A stretch of DNA of 53,517 bases from Bacillus sp. (in: firmicutes) (GCA_021208645.1 JAJOJL010000076.1:1-53517); one strand, 5' to 3'; shown: positions 17,041 through 26,280, counted from the stretch's first letter. Translations and numbers: made by a program. The notes: generated by a model from the letters alone, not told the origin.

Positions 17041-17908
17041 TGTGGAGCAAAAACAAGCGAAATAAGTACCCTTACCTTGCTCTCCTTGTTATCCACACTA
17101 GCCTACTTATATACACATTCATTAAAGGTAAAAAACGAAAAGGAATTTTAGCCTTACTCCTTACTGATATGGGGTTTGCCTTTTTATTTGACTACCTTGT
17201 GGTTTCTTTTTTTTCGTGGATATATTTATCAGCCAAAAATATTAAAAAATAAGCATTTAGATAATGTATTAGGAGCAACGTTATCTCAGGCTCTCTATGT
17301 TCCATTTACCGCCGTCTTCATAACTGTTTTTCAATTGAGTTGGAAGGCAAAACTTTTGTTTTCCATATATTTTAGCCTTGTAGAAAATTTGTTCTTAAAG
17401 CTAAAGCTTTTTTCACAAAAGATGGTGGAAAACATGGTTCACCTTCGTTTTAATTCCGTTTTATTTTTACATAAGTGATTGGAGATGGCATTTACTTAAG
17501 AACGGCAGTAAATTTATGAAGAGATTATGTTACTTTAATATGATTCATTTAACTTGGATTAATGGTATTTATCTTTTAGAAATACTTAGTAAAGTTAGGT
17601 TTGGATTTGGAAAGGTGTATCAGTGGCAGGAACAGATAAGTTTTGTACCAATTTATGTGATAGTTCTTTCAACTGGTACTACCTTGGCTACCCTCAAAAA
17701 TAACTGGAAACGAAAGGTTCTCGTTTTTATGAGTGTTGTTGGTTTGGACCAACTGTTGATCAAATTTGGTGTTCTAAAGGTTAAGTCCATACTTCCCATT
17801 ACTATTGTCCATAGTATAAGTATTATGATGACGAGTATTTTTGACAAGCTATTAGACCCCCGAAATTTTAGACAGGGGGATGAAGACACCCCATTGGAAA
17901 AGGTGTAA
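17041..17908 (+). pseudogene. Polytopic membrane protein, two frameshifts
   Basis: Starts at the ATG at 17041 behind GAAAGGAG. Three overlapping frames join into one membrane protein of about 288 residues if one T is removed from the T8 run at 17207-17214 (joining ..LVVSFF to RGYIYQPKILKN) and one from the T6 run at 17408-17413 (joining ..LKLKLF to HKRWWKTWFTFVLIPFYFYI). The last part (MKRLCYFNMIHLTWINGIYL and on) reads intact to 17908. Both lesions are single extra T in homopolymers. Function unknown. Confidence 0.65.
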
Positions 17909-17949
17909 CTTCCATCTACAAATCGTATTTATAACATTACTCAGTAAGC

Positions 17950-17987
17950 AGTCCCCTCCAAATTGCTAGCGCAATTTATAGGGGACT
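17950..17987 (+). terminator. Rho-independent terminator
   Basis: AGTCCCCT/AGGGGACT with inner AATTG/CAATT arms, between convergent genes. It probably serves both strands. Confidence 0.7.
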
Positions 17988-18007
17988 GAACTGCTTCTTT
18001 ATATTAC

Positions 18008-19581
18008 TCATGATTGGGTTTTCTTCATTTGAACATCTTTTACCCTACTCCCTTGGAAGGAGAATCCTATCTCCCCTTCCCTTTCAAAAAACTGAACTTG
18101 AAAAGTAAAAGGAGCATTTGTAACAAAAGTATTTCCTTTATAATGGTAGAGAATTTCTTCTCCGTGCCTGTGATGGGCAAGATAAAGTAACCCTTCCTTG
18201 TTAATTATTTTATACTGTGTATCTATCTCGTTACTTTCATAAGTTCCTAGCCAGTCATTACCTTGTTTTGCAGCGTACGGGCTCAGCTTTTCATCTCAAC
18301 AAGTTTTCCATTCCACTTCATTATAATATTTTTGCCAAGATAAAGTTCGATTCCAAGGGAGTTAATTCGGTAGTGATTTCCGTTAATATGCTTTAGTGGT
18401 GCAGTCCCATATGGATGCTTAAAGTGAAGAACTCCATCTACTACCATTAAATCTAGCCGCATAAACGGAGTTTCCGTCACAGGGAAATACACCCCTTCTA
18501 CCGATGTAAGGTCCAACTCACCTTTGTATGGATCAAGTTCATATTCTGTTTCCTTGGTCTTTTCCTCTGGTACTTCACCAAATACCGCATTAGCAACTGC
18601 GAAGGCAGTATCCTTCATAAGCATATTTTGTGTGTTGGAGAAAAGGACAATGTCCACATCCTCGTCTGGGAAACGGATCATGGCACTACGGAATCCTGCG
18701 TCGGCACCGCCATGCTCAAAGTAGTTCCGACCTCGGTGCTCTCCAACAAACAAGCCACCAGCATAGTTGTTTCTCGTTCCATCTAATAGGGGACGTGTTT
18801 CCCACATGATTTGAAGTGTTTCTTCTGAACATAGGACCGGAGTTTTATAGTTATCCATCCATTTAAGGAAATCTCTCACCGTTGTATTTAAGGATGTGGC
18901 CCCATAAGAACCGTAATTGAGAACACTGGCCACATATTTACCTGTACCCGTATCATAGTAGGAATCTGCTCGGTAAGGAATTACCTCCCAGTAACTGTCT
19001 TTAAAGCATGTTTGTGTCATTCCAAGTGGTTTGAAAATACGTTCTTGTGTAAACTGGTTAAATGTTTTTCCAGTAAGCCGCTCAACGATCTCAGCCAGTA
19101 AAGTAAAGTTTGAATTACTATAAAGAAACTGGGATTGGGGCGAAAAATTAAGTTGCTGTTGCTTTTCGATGATGGAAAGGGCATCCCTTTGCGTAATAGT
19201 ATCAACGATTCGAACACCACTTAGCCCTAACAGTTCCCATTGATCGCGGATGCCGCTTACATTGTTCATTAATTGACGTATCGTAACAGCTTCATTAAAT
19301 TGAATAAGTTCCGGAACGTATTCCTGCACATCATCATCGATGTTCAATTTGCCATCTTCTTGTAAAAGTAAAATGCTCATTACGGTCACTTGTTTGGATA
19401 CAGAAGCAACATGGAAAACGGTGTTATCTGTAATGGGCACTTGCTGTTCTAAGTTGGCATAGCCAAAGTTTTTCTGGTATAGAATTTTCCCTTGCTTTCT
19501 AACAGTAACCTGACCTCCTGGACAGATGTCTTTTTGTCATTCTAAAAAAATCTTGTCTATTTTTTGTTCTAAAATACTCAA
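18008..19581 (-). pseudogene. Serine hydrolase, class C beta-lactamase family (nonsense plus frameshift)
   Basis: Penicillin-binding-protein-like serine hydrolase. The catalytic SVSK (SxxK) follows FHVA, and a YSN motif (FLYSNSNFTLL) is the second element. The largest intact frame is 18283-19440. Upstream, the frame continues through GGQVTVRKQGKILYQKNFGY to a TTG at 19581 behind AGGAGGTG, but a TGA (19537-19539) stands where homologues would have a coding triplet (LE*QKDICPGGQ). Downstream, restoring one A in the A4 run at 18288-18291 extends the protein by about 90 residues (LSPYAAKQGNDWLGTYESNE to FSFQGSRVKDVQMKKTQS) to a TGA at 18008. The intact enzyme would have about 524 residues including a beta-rich C-terminal domain. 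Confidence 0.75.
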
Positions 19582-20095
19582 ATCCAAGCACCTCCTATTG
19601 TATTAATTTCGACAAGCGAAGGAAATGTCCTTTATTAAGTAATTAAAAGATTTTGCCCCACCATGTTGAACAAAATTTTGACGTGAGCATTATTATCCTA
19701 TGGGGTTTGTGATTATAATAAGAACGACATTATTGATTCATACTTTTAGTAGCTATATATATAAACACTTTTGCTCTTCTTCCCTTCAAAACAAATATCC
19801 TTTTTGAAAAGGAGATTATTTATGAAAAATTTGCTAATGTTACGAATATAGATGAAATAAGTGTTGTTTCAAAAGTGTTCGAAGTAAATACTTATCAATG
19901 GTAAATTTGATAGAAAATGGACACATGGAAGTTTTCGAAAACAAAGAAGACTTTATTGATAAATATGGGGAGATAGATGCATATGAAGAAATAGATTGGT
20001 GTGAGTCAAATAAAGGGAAAATCCTTACGAAGCAGTACAGTAAGGTATTTTTTATTTGTTTCGTTAATCGATATATAATATATATATGTAGAAAA
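19582..20095 (+). other. Gene-poor stretch with a decayed reading frame
   Basis: Between the serine hydrolase and the xylosidase terminator. On the plus strand GGAGATTATTT-ATG at 19821 opens only a few codons, but a shifted frame (EKFANVTNIDEISVVSKVFE) and then 19898-20010 (MVNLIENGHMEVFENKEDFI ... DAYEEIDWCESNKGKILTKQ) read like pieces of one acidic protein. I cannot assign a family. Nothing else is seen. Confidence 0.35.
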
Positions 20096-20096
20096 A

Positions 20097-20136
20097 ACGC
20101 ATGAGGCCCTTCTTCATTGTGAAGTGCCTCATGTGT
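20097..20136. terminator. Bidirectional terminator
   Basis: ACGCATGAGGC pairs with GCCTCATGTGT, with A6 on the left and T5 on the right, ending the xylosidase gene on the minus strand. Confidence 0.8.
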
Positions 20137-20183
20137 TTTTCATTAAATAGCTTGATCAAACTTTTTTAATCAGTCAAGAAAAT

Positions 20184-21731
20184 CTACAATCCCTTGTACT
20201 CAAACCAGTCAAATTGAGCTTTGTTTGTACTAGAGTTGCCATTAGAAGTGGCGTACAAACCTATTACTGCACCAATAAAACCACCTGCAACGTCGGTGCT
20301 TAAAATTCTACCATCCACGTTTTCCAAAACAGGCAAGTAATCGCCTTCTGTGACACCATAATAAAAACTATAATCTTGTCCATACGCTTCTACTTTTAAG
20401 TATAGAGGCATTGAGTTCACTGATAATTCATGCAATACCTCTTCCTTACCATCAGTACATTTCACAAGGCGAATGACGTTTTCCCCGTTGGAGTTAGTAT
20501 AAACAAACTGGAAGTTGAATTTGTGATTTTGCTGAAGGACAATCCCTGCTGCTTCCCTATCTTTTGTTGGTGAAAAGTCCATCAATGTAGAAGCGGAAAA
20601 ATTAATATGCTGCTGTCTTCTGCCAACGAAACTTGGAATTCCTAACTCGGTGATTTTTTCTGGACGAGCAGGAAGGGTTAAGTAGCCAGGACGTTCTGTA
20701 AGGCTATAAAACGCTTCCTTTGGAGTACGGATCACATTCCAAGTTAAATCGAGCTTCTCTCTATTAAAATGATCACAGGCTGGTTGGATGAATGGCTTTG
20801 TTTCAGGAAGATTTGGTCTTGGATAGCTCATCTCCAGTTTTCCTGTACCAGGACTCATAATAGGCCAGCCGTCCTCCCATATAACCGGTAACAGAAACGT
20901 CTCTCTCCCAAGGTTACGGTAATAACCACCGTAAATACGAGAGGCAAGTCCTACTGCCCACCACTCCCCGTTTTGCGTTTCCACTAGATCACAATGTCCA
21001 ACATTAACAAGGGGGAAATCTCTACCAAAATGGCGGTGCGTCAGGATTGGGTTGCCTGGATTCCCCACATATGGGCCAGTAAGCGTTTCACTGCGTGCCA
21101 CCGAAACAGCATGGTGATGACCTGTTCCAGCTTCAGAAATCATTAAATAATAATTCCCGTCCACCTTGTAAATATGTGGACCTTCTGGCCAAATCACATC
21201 ACGCAACGCTCCGCGCCACAAGCCAATCGACTCTCCGACGAGCTTCATTGTTTTTAGATCAAGCTCTTGTAGCCACACTTCCCAATTGCCGCTGTATTTT
21301 TCTCCTTCAGGGGCTGGTCTTGTACCGTGGTAATAGACTTTTCCGTCATCATCAAAAAACAAGGAAGGGTCAATTCCAGGTGCGTCCAAGTAATAAGGGT
21401 CTGACCATGGACCAGCAGGATCTGTTGCGGTTACAAGGAAATTACCACCATCTTCCACATTAGTTGTGATCATGTAAAATACGCCATCATTATGGCGAAT
21501 GGTCGGGGCGAAAATCCCACGAGATTGCTCTTGACCTTCAAGGGGCAGCTGGGAAGGCCTGTCCAACACATGACCAATTTGCTTCCAATTCACTAGATCT
21601 TTACTGTGAAAAATCGGTACCCCAGGAAAATAGGCGAATGATGATGTTACAAGGTAATAGTCCTCTCCTACTCTGCAGATGGATGGATCAGGATAAAAAC
21701 CAGGCAGGATCGGATTTTCAAATGTTTTCAT
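20184..21731 (-). CDS. Glycoside hydrolase family 43 beta-xylosidase-like enzyme
   Basis: 515 residues. GH43 five-bladed propeller with the catalytic base D15 (GFYPDPS), the pKa-modulating D121 (GIDPSLFFDDDG) and the acid E183 (WPEGPHIYK), followed by a C-terminal beta-sandwich domain (about 310-515). No signal peptide, so it acts inside the cell on imported xylo- or arabino-oligosaccharides. A GTG at 21743 lies inside the ribosome site AGAGGTG; the ATG at 21731 is the proper start. No transporter or pentose genes are adjacent. A symmetric palindrome over the promoter suggests a dedicated repressor. Confidence 0.88.
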   Translation of the reverse strand: MKTFENPILPGFYPDPSICRVGEDYYLVTSSFAYFPGVPIFHSKDLVNWKQIGHVLDRPSQLPLEGQEQSRGIFAPTIRHNDGVFYMITTNVEDGGNFLVTATDPAGPWSDPYYLDAPGIDPSLFFDDDGKVYYHGTRPAPEGEKYSGNWEVWLQELDLKTMKLVGESIGLWRGALRDVIWPEGPHIYKVDGNYYLMISEAGTGHHHAVSVARSETLTGPYVGNPGNPILTHRHFGRDFPLVNVGHCDLVETQNGEWWAVGLASRIYGGYYRNLGRETFLLPVIWEDGWPIMSPGTGKLEMSYPRPNLPETKPFIQPACDHFNREKLDLTWNVIRTPKEAFYSLTERPGYLTLPARPEKITELGIPSFVGRRQQHINFSASTLMDFSPTKDREAAGIVLQQNHKFNFQFVYTNSNGENVIRLVKCTDGKEEVLHELSVNSMPLYLKVEAYGQDYSFYYGVTEGDYLPVLENVDGRILSTDVAGGFIGAVIGLYATSNGNSSTNKAQFDWFEYKGL

Positions 21732-21755
21732 TATGTAAGTCACCTCTAATGGTAT

Positions 21756-21813
21756 TTTGTACTCATTTTAGCAAATTTCAAAAGAAAACGAAATTTGTCG
21801 AAGTGAGTACAAA
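21756..21813 (-). promoter_or_regulatory. Symmetric nested operator in front of the GH43 gene
   Basis: TTTGTACTCA (21756-21765) faces TGAGTACAAA (21804-21813), and CAAATTTC (21772-21779) faces GAAATTTG (21790-21797); both pairs are centred on the same point. A TGCTAAAAT extended -10-like element lies within. TTTGTAC is similar to a half-site of the B. subtilis AraR operator, but the spacing is different. Confidence 0.6.
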
Positions 21814-21844
21814 GTTTACTATATCATAATGTAACAAACGGCAA

Positions 21845-21887
21845 AAGACGGTTTCAATGGTCGTATATTGAACTCCGAAACCGTCTT
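21845..21887. terminator. Terminator after the anti-sigma gene of module 2
   Basis: 11-bp stem AAGACGGTTTC/GAAACCGTCTT with flanking GGC/GCC and a short TTTT on the minus strand. Confidence 0.65.
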
Positions 21888-21900
21888 CCGCCATTATTCA

Positions 21901-23166
21901 TCAGTTAATTGGGTTTATTTCTAACGTTTCGCCTTCTAATAGATAGTCAAAATATATTTTTCGGTATGTCAACCGCTCCATTTCTTCCCAGTTTTCAACA
22001 CTGAAATAATACTCTTCCGATGCTACTTCGATAAATTCTAGGAGTTTTTCAGCCAGATGATACACCGCTAAATCGACACTCCCTGAAAGTTCTGTATCCA
22101 CTACAGGTTGCACGCTATCATTCATTATTCCTAATGCTATCTTGCTCGAATCAGGCGACCAATGCATAGACATGTAAGCTAATATTGCATAAATAGTAAA
22201 TGATTCTGTAGAAACGATTAAGCCTTCATGGATCGCTGACGTACCTGCTGAGACGAAAACATACTGGCTGTTTGGCGACCAGTAAAAGTCTGTGATACGG
22301 TAGCCTGTTACGTCTTCGATTACTCTTGGTTCCCTCTCCCCTACTAGCCAAATGTACATTTGCGATTCGATCGTGTTTTCATCAGAATGAGGGTAAGCAA
22401 AGGCAACTTTCCCTTCGTCTGGTGCCCACTCGGCCATCTCGATACTGTTCGTTGCTAAAAAACTTGCGATAGACTGCTGATCTAGATTTTCTATTTCAAA
22501 AATCATCGTTTTTTCAATATCATCATTTGTTTCCTGATCGTTTTCCGTTTCAGGAAGTGGATAGATTTGCACGTCCTCCCTCGTGTTATCTGAATACACT
22601 CGGAAGTTATAAATGTTGCCATCAGTTTTATTCTGATAGATGCTAGAGAAAGTCCTGACTTTACCATTCTCCCCCCAGGTGATAAACAACTGCATTTTGA
22701 TGTCCCCTTGCATTAGCCCTTCCATATCTACAAAGTCATCTACCGCGGTATTTTGATACCCCTCTGCTGTTTCCACGTCATATCGCCAAACACGTGAATC
22801 ATCCATTGCTGCTACTACCTCTTGATAATTGGTACCCAGCAATGTTGTTACTTCCTCTTCTGTCATGCCAAGCTCAAGTTCCTCTTTAATAACGGCTAAC
22901 ATCTCATTGGCTGTTAATTGGGGAGAGCTTTCCATAAACCATGTAAGTATTGTGGGAATGGCTAATAGGGAAAAAAGAATCACTGCTGCTGATAGAGAGA
23001 GATAATATTTAGTTGTTGAACGGTTAATACGTTGAGGCGGTCTATTCACTATTTTTCGGTTCACTTCTGTTTGAATCGCTGATTTCTCCTCCTTCGAAAG
23101 GTCAAACTTTTTATTCATAGATTGAAAAACATTATCAAGCTCGTTTTCTTCATTCCAGCGACTCAT
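21901..23166 (-). CDS. Anti-sigma factor of ECF module 2 with propeller-like outer domain
   Basis: 421 residues: cytoplasmic N-terminus (1-53), one membrane segment (about 54-76), then an extracytoplasmic part. Residues ~90-190 hold a region with MTEEEVTTLLG. Residues ~240-420 have repeated WAPDEGKVAFAY, WSPNSQYVFVSAG, WSPDSSKIALGI blades as in TolB/WD40-like propellers. Its start overlaps the sigma gene by 17 bases. It probably sequesters that factor and senses an envelope signal with the propeller. Confidence 0.75.
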   Translation of the reverse strand: MSRWNEENELDNVFQSMNKKFDLSKEEKSAIQTEVNRKIVNRPPQRINRSTTKYYLSLSAAVILFSLLAIPTILTWFMESSPQLTANEMLAVIKEELELGMTEEEVTTLLGTNYQEVVAAMDDSRVWRYDVETAEGYQNTAVDDFVDMEGLMQGDIKMQLFITWGENGKVRTFSSIYQNKTDGNIYNFRVYSDNTREDVQIYPLPETENDQETNDDIEKTMIFEIENLDQQSIASFLATNSIEMAEWAPDEGKVAFAYPHSDENTIESQMYIWLVGEREPRVIEDVTGYRITDFYWSPNSQYVFVSAGTSAIHEGLIVSTESFTIYAILAYMSMHWSPDSSKIALGIMNDSVQPVVDTELSGSVDLAVYHLAEKLLEFIEVASEEYYFSVENWEEMERLTYRKIYFDYLLEGETLEINPIN

Positions 23167-23678
23167 AGTGAAATCCTCCCTTCTCTAACTGTTTCTTTAA
23201 TGCAATCATCCCTCTCCATAACGTCGTTTTCACCTTTCCTTCACTGCATCCAAGGATTAAAGCCGTTTCCTTAATGGAAAAATCCTTTATTTTGCGTAGA
23301 ATAATTACTTCACGTTGGGAGCGCTTTAATTTCGCAATGGCTAAATACAACTCCCGTTCCTGTTCATTTAACGTTGCCATTTGCTCAGGTGTTAAATCCG
23401 GTGACGGAATAGAGCTAACACTATCTAAAAAGTAGCTTACAGGATTTTTTTTTGCGTAAAAAAGTCAATGGTGATATTTCTAGCGATACTATAAAGCCAC
23501 CCCTTATCATTTCCGCGTCAAAGGACTCAATATGATTGTAGGCACGAATAAAAGTTTCCTGCATTAAATCTTTTGCCTGTTCTTGGTCATGAAGCATATA
23601 AAGAATAAATTTGTAAATTCCATTACTGTATAAATGATACCAGTCGTTTATTTGTTGCTGTTTTTGTTCAGGATCCAA
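23150..23678 (-). pseudogene. ECF-type sigma factor (module 2), two frameshifts
   Basis: The start is taken as the TTG at 23678 (MDPEQKQQQINDWYHLYSNG), behind GAGGTG, matching the leader of the module 1 sigma gene. Region 2 includes AKDLMQETFIRAYNHIESFD. One missing base near 23504 hides GWLYSIARNITIDFFTQKK, and one missing A in the A9 run at 23445-23453 hides NPVSYFLDSVSSIPSPDLTP. Region 4 is intact (EVIILRKIKDFSIKETALIL, SEGKVKTTLWRGMIALKK). If real, the lesions inactivate the factor while its anti-sigma protein remains intact. Confidence 0.8.
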
Positions 23679-23713
23679 CCGACTCACCTCTTTCTCCGCT
23701 CCCTCTCTACTTA

Positions 23714-23743
23714 ACCTAACGGATCTGAGGGAGAAAAGTCACA
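23714..23743 (-). promoter_or_regulatory. ECF-type promoter of sigma module 2
   Basis: On the minus strand GTGAC (23738-23742) is followed after 16 bases by CGTTAG (23716-23721), the same spacing as at module 1 and close to the ribosome site. Confidence 0.5.
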
Positions 23744-24034
23744 ATTTTTATGAAAAAAATCTGGTTTTTCATATTTTTGACATATTTAGATTAGCAAGCT
23801 AAGATAGAAAATTTCGTGGCAAGTGTCACCAAAAGGTCTTTTTGCCGGGGGTGATAGGTGAATTTTTTGGTTCCTTTGTCAGTTTGGAGAATCAGTTTAG
23901 ATTTCTAGAGTTTTGTTCTTAGTTAGCAGTTTGTGGCTTATGATTTTTAAAACAAAATCCGCCATGCCTCTTTAATGAAGGTTCGACGGATTTATTTATG
24001 TGATTGGCAAAATACTCTATTATTTAAATTAAAA
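23744..24034. other. Intergenic region
   Basis: No convincing gene. It contains a sequence with AAGTGTCACC and GGGGGTGATAGG around 23820-23862 that only partly resembles the dispersed 37-bp repeat. A weak terminator-like hairpin AAATCCG/CGGATTT at about 23957-23997 lies behind the minus-strand gene ending at 24035. Confidence 0.35.
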
Positions 24035-24283
24035 TTAGACTACACATTCACAATCATGCAGTAAAACAATCAATCCTCTAGCAATAAGTACGATACTTAA
24101 TATGATAATTCCCAATAGAGAACTGTATTTTGTCAAAAGAATTGCTGCATCAGAAAGTTGTGGTTCATCCTCATACATCCATCGTCTCCCCCAAAGTATG
24201 CTTTCTTCAGGAAACAGGTAACCGTATATAAATGCCCAATACATTGGAATTGAAAAAATTATCAGTAGTAGTAGTCCGACCAA
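24035..24283 (-). CDS. Small two-TM membrane protein (DUF6199-like)
   Basis: 82 residues. A longer frame starts at 24361 but has no ribosome site; GGAGG eight bases before a TTG at 24283 gives a typical hydrophobic start (MVGLLLLIIFSIPMYWAF). A loop with RRWMYEDEPQLSDAAILLTK and a second membrane segment follow. The W..DEP..SD pattern recalls DUF6199; this is tentative. It lies downstream of the zinc-finger membrane protein on the same strand. Confidence 0.55.
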   Translation of the reverse strand: MVGLLLLIIFSIPMYWAFIYGYLFPEESILWGRRWMYEDEPQLSDAAILLTKYSSLLGIIILSIVLIARGLIVLLHDCECVV

Positions 24284-24410
24284 GAGAAAATCCTCCATCT
24301 CATATCTGATGTAATTTGTACGAATAGTGTTATTTGATTTGTAGGAAGTACCCTTTTTCATTTTATTTTAGTTGGAGGCTAGCATTGCTAATTGATTTAA
24401 AGTAACATTT

Positions 24411-24734
24411 TTATTTAGAAAAAGGGAACCAGGGCATTTGTTCCTCATCAGTCAACTCTACATACAAGGGACTTAAGACTATTATGAAAGCACCATAAGA
24501 AACAGCCATAACAATACCCCAGGCAAACGGAATATTTAAACTTATACTAATAGGGATTAAAAAGTAGACTGGCAGTGTATACCAAAAGATTCGTTTTCGC
24601 GTTTTTATCGTAAGGTATTGATTACTCCCACAAATCGGGCATTCTAATGCAGTATCTAATGTAAATCCAGAATTCACCGTTTGCCACCATGTCCATGTTT
24701 GTTTACAGGTTTGACATATGCTCCTTTTTGCCAT
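24411..24734 (-). CDS. cxxc_20_cxxc (TIGR04104-type) zinc-finger membrane protein
   Basis: 107 residues. N-terminal C7-x2-C10, then 20 residues, then C31-x2-C34: exactly the CxxC-20-CxxC pattern of the TIGR04104 family. Two hydrophobic segments (about 50-88) and a short acidic tail follow. The zinc ribbon would lie in the cytoplasm. Function of the family is unknown. The start ATG at 24734 follows a GGGAGGGG. Confidence 0.8.
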   Translation of the reverse strand: MAKRSICQTCKQTWTWWQTVNSGFTLDTALECPICGSNQYLTIKTRKRIFWYTLPVYFLIPISISLNIPFAWGIVMAVSYGAFIIVLSPLYVELTDEEQMPWFPFSK

Positions 24735-25035
24735 GGTTCCCCTCCCATATTGTTAAGTAAACTGAACACATCCTTATTTTTGTGTATCCTTTCCTCTATT
24801 AGGCTTCAAGACTATTAATACAAAACTTTTAAAAAGGGGAAAGAATTAACTCGAAACTAAGTTTTTTTTTAAAACTATCACATCTAATGAGGTTCCATCT
24901 ACCTCCAAAGACTTCATTTTACTTACCTGAAAAGCCTAATCCAACCTCCATAAAACTAAGATATAATGGTAGTAGTCGTAATAGAAGTACCTTACTTCTA
25001 ATATAATGCATTTAGGCTTAAGTGACATTAAAAAA
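24735..25035. other. Intergenic, AT-rich
   Basis: No gene supported. One open frame at 24936-25118 lacks a ribosome site and overlaps a terminator, and is taken as chance. Confidence 0.4.
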
Positions 25036-25070
25036 ATGATGAAAAGAGGTATCCACACCCTTTTCATCAT
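25031..25070 (-). terminator. Rho-independent terminator
   Basis: 11-bp stem ATGATGAAAAG/CTTTTCATCAT followed by A7 on the plus strand (T7 on minus), ending the small gene at 25100. Confidence 0.85.
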
Positions 25071-25099
25071 CGATTTTTCTAGGAGAGGAATAAATTCAA

Positions 25100-25285
25100 T
25101 TAATGCATCCCTTTCCATTCACCTTGATTTTTTGATGACTTCATCTTTTTAGCCTTTTCTTTGTGGGCACGGTTTGCCGCCGCACTTCCACTTATTTCTT
25201 TCCCAAACTCAGAATCCTGTTTACTGGACTCAAAACCTTGCTTATTTTTTTGATCCGCATCTGTTTTTCCACTTCGTTTTGCCAT
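25100..25285 (-). CDS. Small hydrophilic protein
   Basis: 61 residues from the ATG at 25285, eight bases after GGAAGGAGTG; an upstream in-frame start at 25306 would put that ribosome site inside the gene. It is rich in K, S, Q and A (MAKRSGKTDADQKN, EFGKEISGSAAANRAHKEKA) with no hydrophobic stretch. Composition recalls small spore or DNA-associated Bacillus proteins, without a firm match. Own terminator. Confidence 0.6.
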   Translation of the reverse strand: MAKRSGKTDADQKNKQGFESSKQDSEFGKEISGSAAANRAHKEKAKKMKSSKNQGEWKGMH

Positions 25286-25362
25286 ATGTATCACTCCTTC
25301 CCCCATAGTATGAGACGAGAAGTTTCTTATTATTCAATTTACATCAAGCTATAGCAACCACT

Positions 25363-25399
25363 TTCGACAAATTCCGGGTGGTGCCTGTTACGTGTCGGG
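25363..25399. repeat. Copy 1 of a 37-bp dispersed palindromic repeat
   Basis: TTCGACAA, then a core CGGGTGGTGCCTG, then GTGTCGGG, a decayed version of TTGTCGAA. Same family as 27368 and 39262, in opposite orientation. Confidence 0.65.
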
Positions 25400-25499
25400 T
25401 AATTATAGAAATTTTTCCATAGAAATTGTACAATACTTGCATAGTAGTTCATTTATTTTCAAAGAAGTCTGTAAAGTATTGTTAAAGGAGATAAAATTT

Positions 25500-25799
25500 A
25501 TGATAAATAAAGCTGATATATTAGAACGTCTAGCTACTTTAATGGGAAAAGAACTTACGGATGAAAGTCTTCATGAAGCCTTATTTTGTGAAGAAAAGCA
25601 TAAAAAAATTCTCCGCCGGTTCCACACGGGAACCCATACATATGTAACATATAAAATTATAACAAAAATAGATGCTTTACCTTACGCAAGGATTACAATT
25701 CCAGGAAACCCCCACCCTTTTACGGTTAGCCTAAAAGAGAAAGACGGCGTCTACATTATTCATTCACAACCTAAAATCAGTTACTCGTATTACAATTAA
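25500..25799 (+). CDS. Hypothetical protein
   Basis: 99 residues from the ATG at 25500 behind AAAGGAG; the frame is open further up but has no ribosome site there and runs into the dispersed repeat. Soluble, begins MINKADILERLATLMGKELT, ends in tyrosines. No family recognised. A hairpin CCCGAC/GTCGGG directly follows the stop. Confidence 0.55.
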   Translation: MINKADILERLATLMGKELTDESLHEALFCEEKHKKILRRFHTGTHTYVTYKIITKIDALPYARITIPGNPHPFTVSLKEKDGVYIIHSQPKISYSYYN

Positions 25800-25803
25800 A
25801 ATG

Positions 25804-25830
25804 CCCGACAGGCTAATCTTAGTCGGGTTA
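25804..25830 (+). terminator. Terminator
   Basis: CCCGAC (25804-25809) and GTCGGG (25822-25827), followed by TTATTTATATT. Confidence 0.55.
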
Positions 25831-26065
25831 TTTATATTACCTCTTGGTGTATTAACTTTTCTGGACAATTGTCTACTAGCGTCCCGTAGAATGATTAAAT
25901 AGTATATCAAAGCAATGTATTGACTAGTGGGTTGGTCTGTTCTTCGTTAAAATGTGTCAATTTCGAGAAAATTGTTAATTGATTTTGCTTTGATTGATTG
26001 TAATTTGATATAGTTGTATGTAAGAATATTCTGTAATTTTTTAATTGAAGAATGGGGGGATGGAT

Positions 26066-26191
26066 GTGTTCAGATGGATTAGCAAGATTTTCAAGAGATC
26101 TCAAAAAGAGAATTCTGTTGGCCAAGTTCCAATAAGAGACCAGGCATATGAAATTCACCGGAACAAAGGCTGCTACTGTTTGTTTTCCTAA
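26066..26191 (+). CDS. 41-residue peptide, possible
   Basis: GTG at 26066 after GGGGGGATGGAT opens MFRWISKIFKRSQKENSVGQ and ends CYCLFS at 26191. A strong hairpin starts three bases after the stop, which supports a real transcription unit. The start has an amphipathic, basic helix. Function unknown. Confidence 0.4.
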   Translation: MFRWISKIFKRSQKENSVGQVPIRDQAYEIHRNKGCYCLFS

Positions 26192-26193
26192 AA

Positions 26194-26233
26194 TTAAGGG
26201 TGATCCAACAATGTTTGTTTGGGTCACCCTTAA
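26194..26233. terminator. Hairpin, probable terminator
   Basis: TTAAGGGTGA/TCACCCTTAA (10 bp) with inner CCAAACA-like/TGTTTGG pairing. No T run follows. Confidence 0.5.
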
Positions 26234-26280
26234 GGAAGTTCGGTGTATACCTTTCATTTTAGGTACTGTTTGTTACGATT

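Noticed and set aside
21756..21813. Standard AraR, XylR or cre operator ahead of the GH43 gene.
   Set aside because: Only half-sites match AraR and the spacing is wrong; neither the XylR box nor a full cre consensus is present.
23820..23862. Further copy of the 37-bp repeat (AAGTGTCACC).
   Set aside because: Ends and core do not align well enough.
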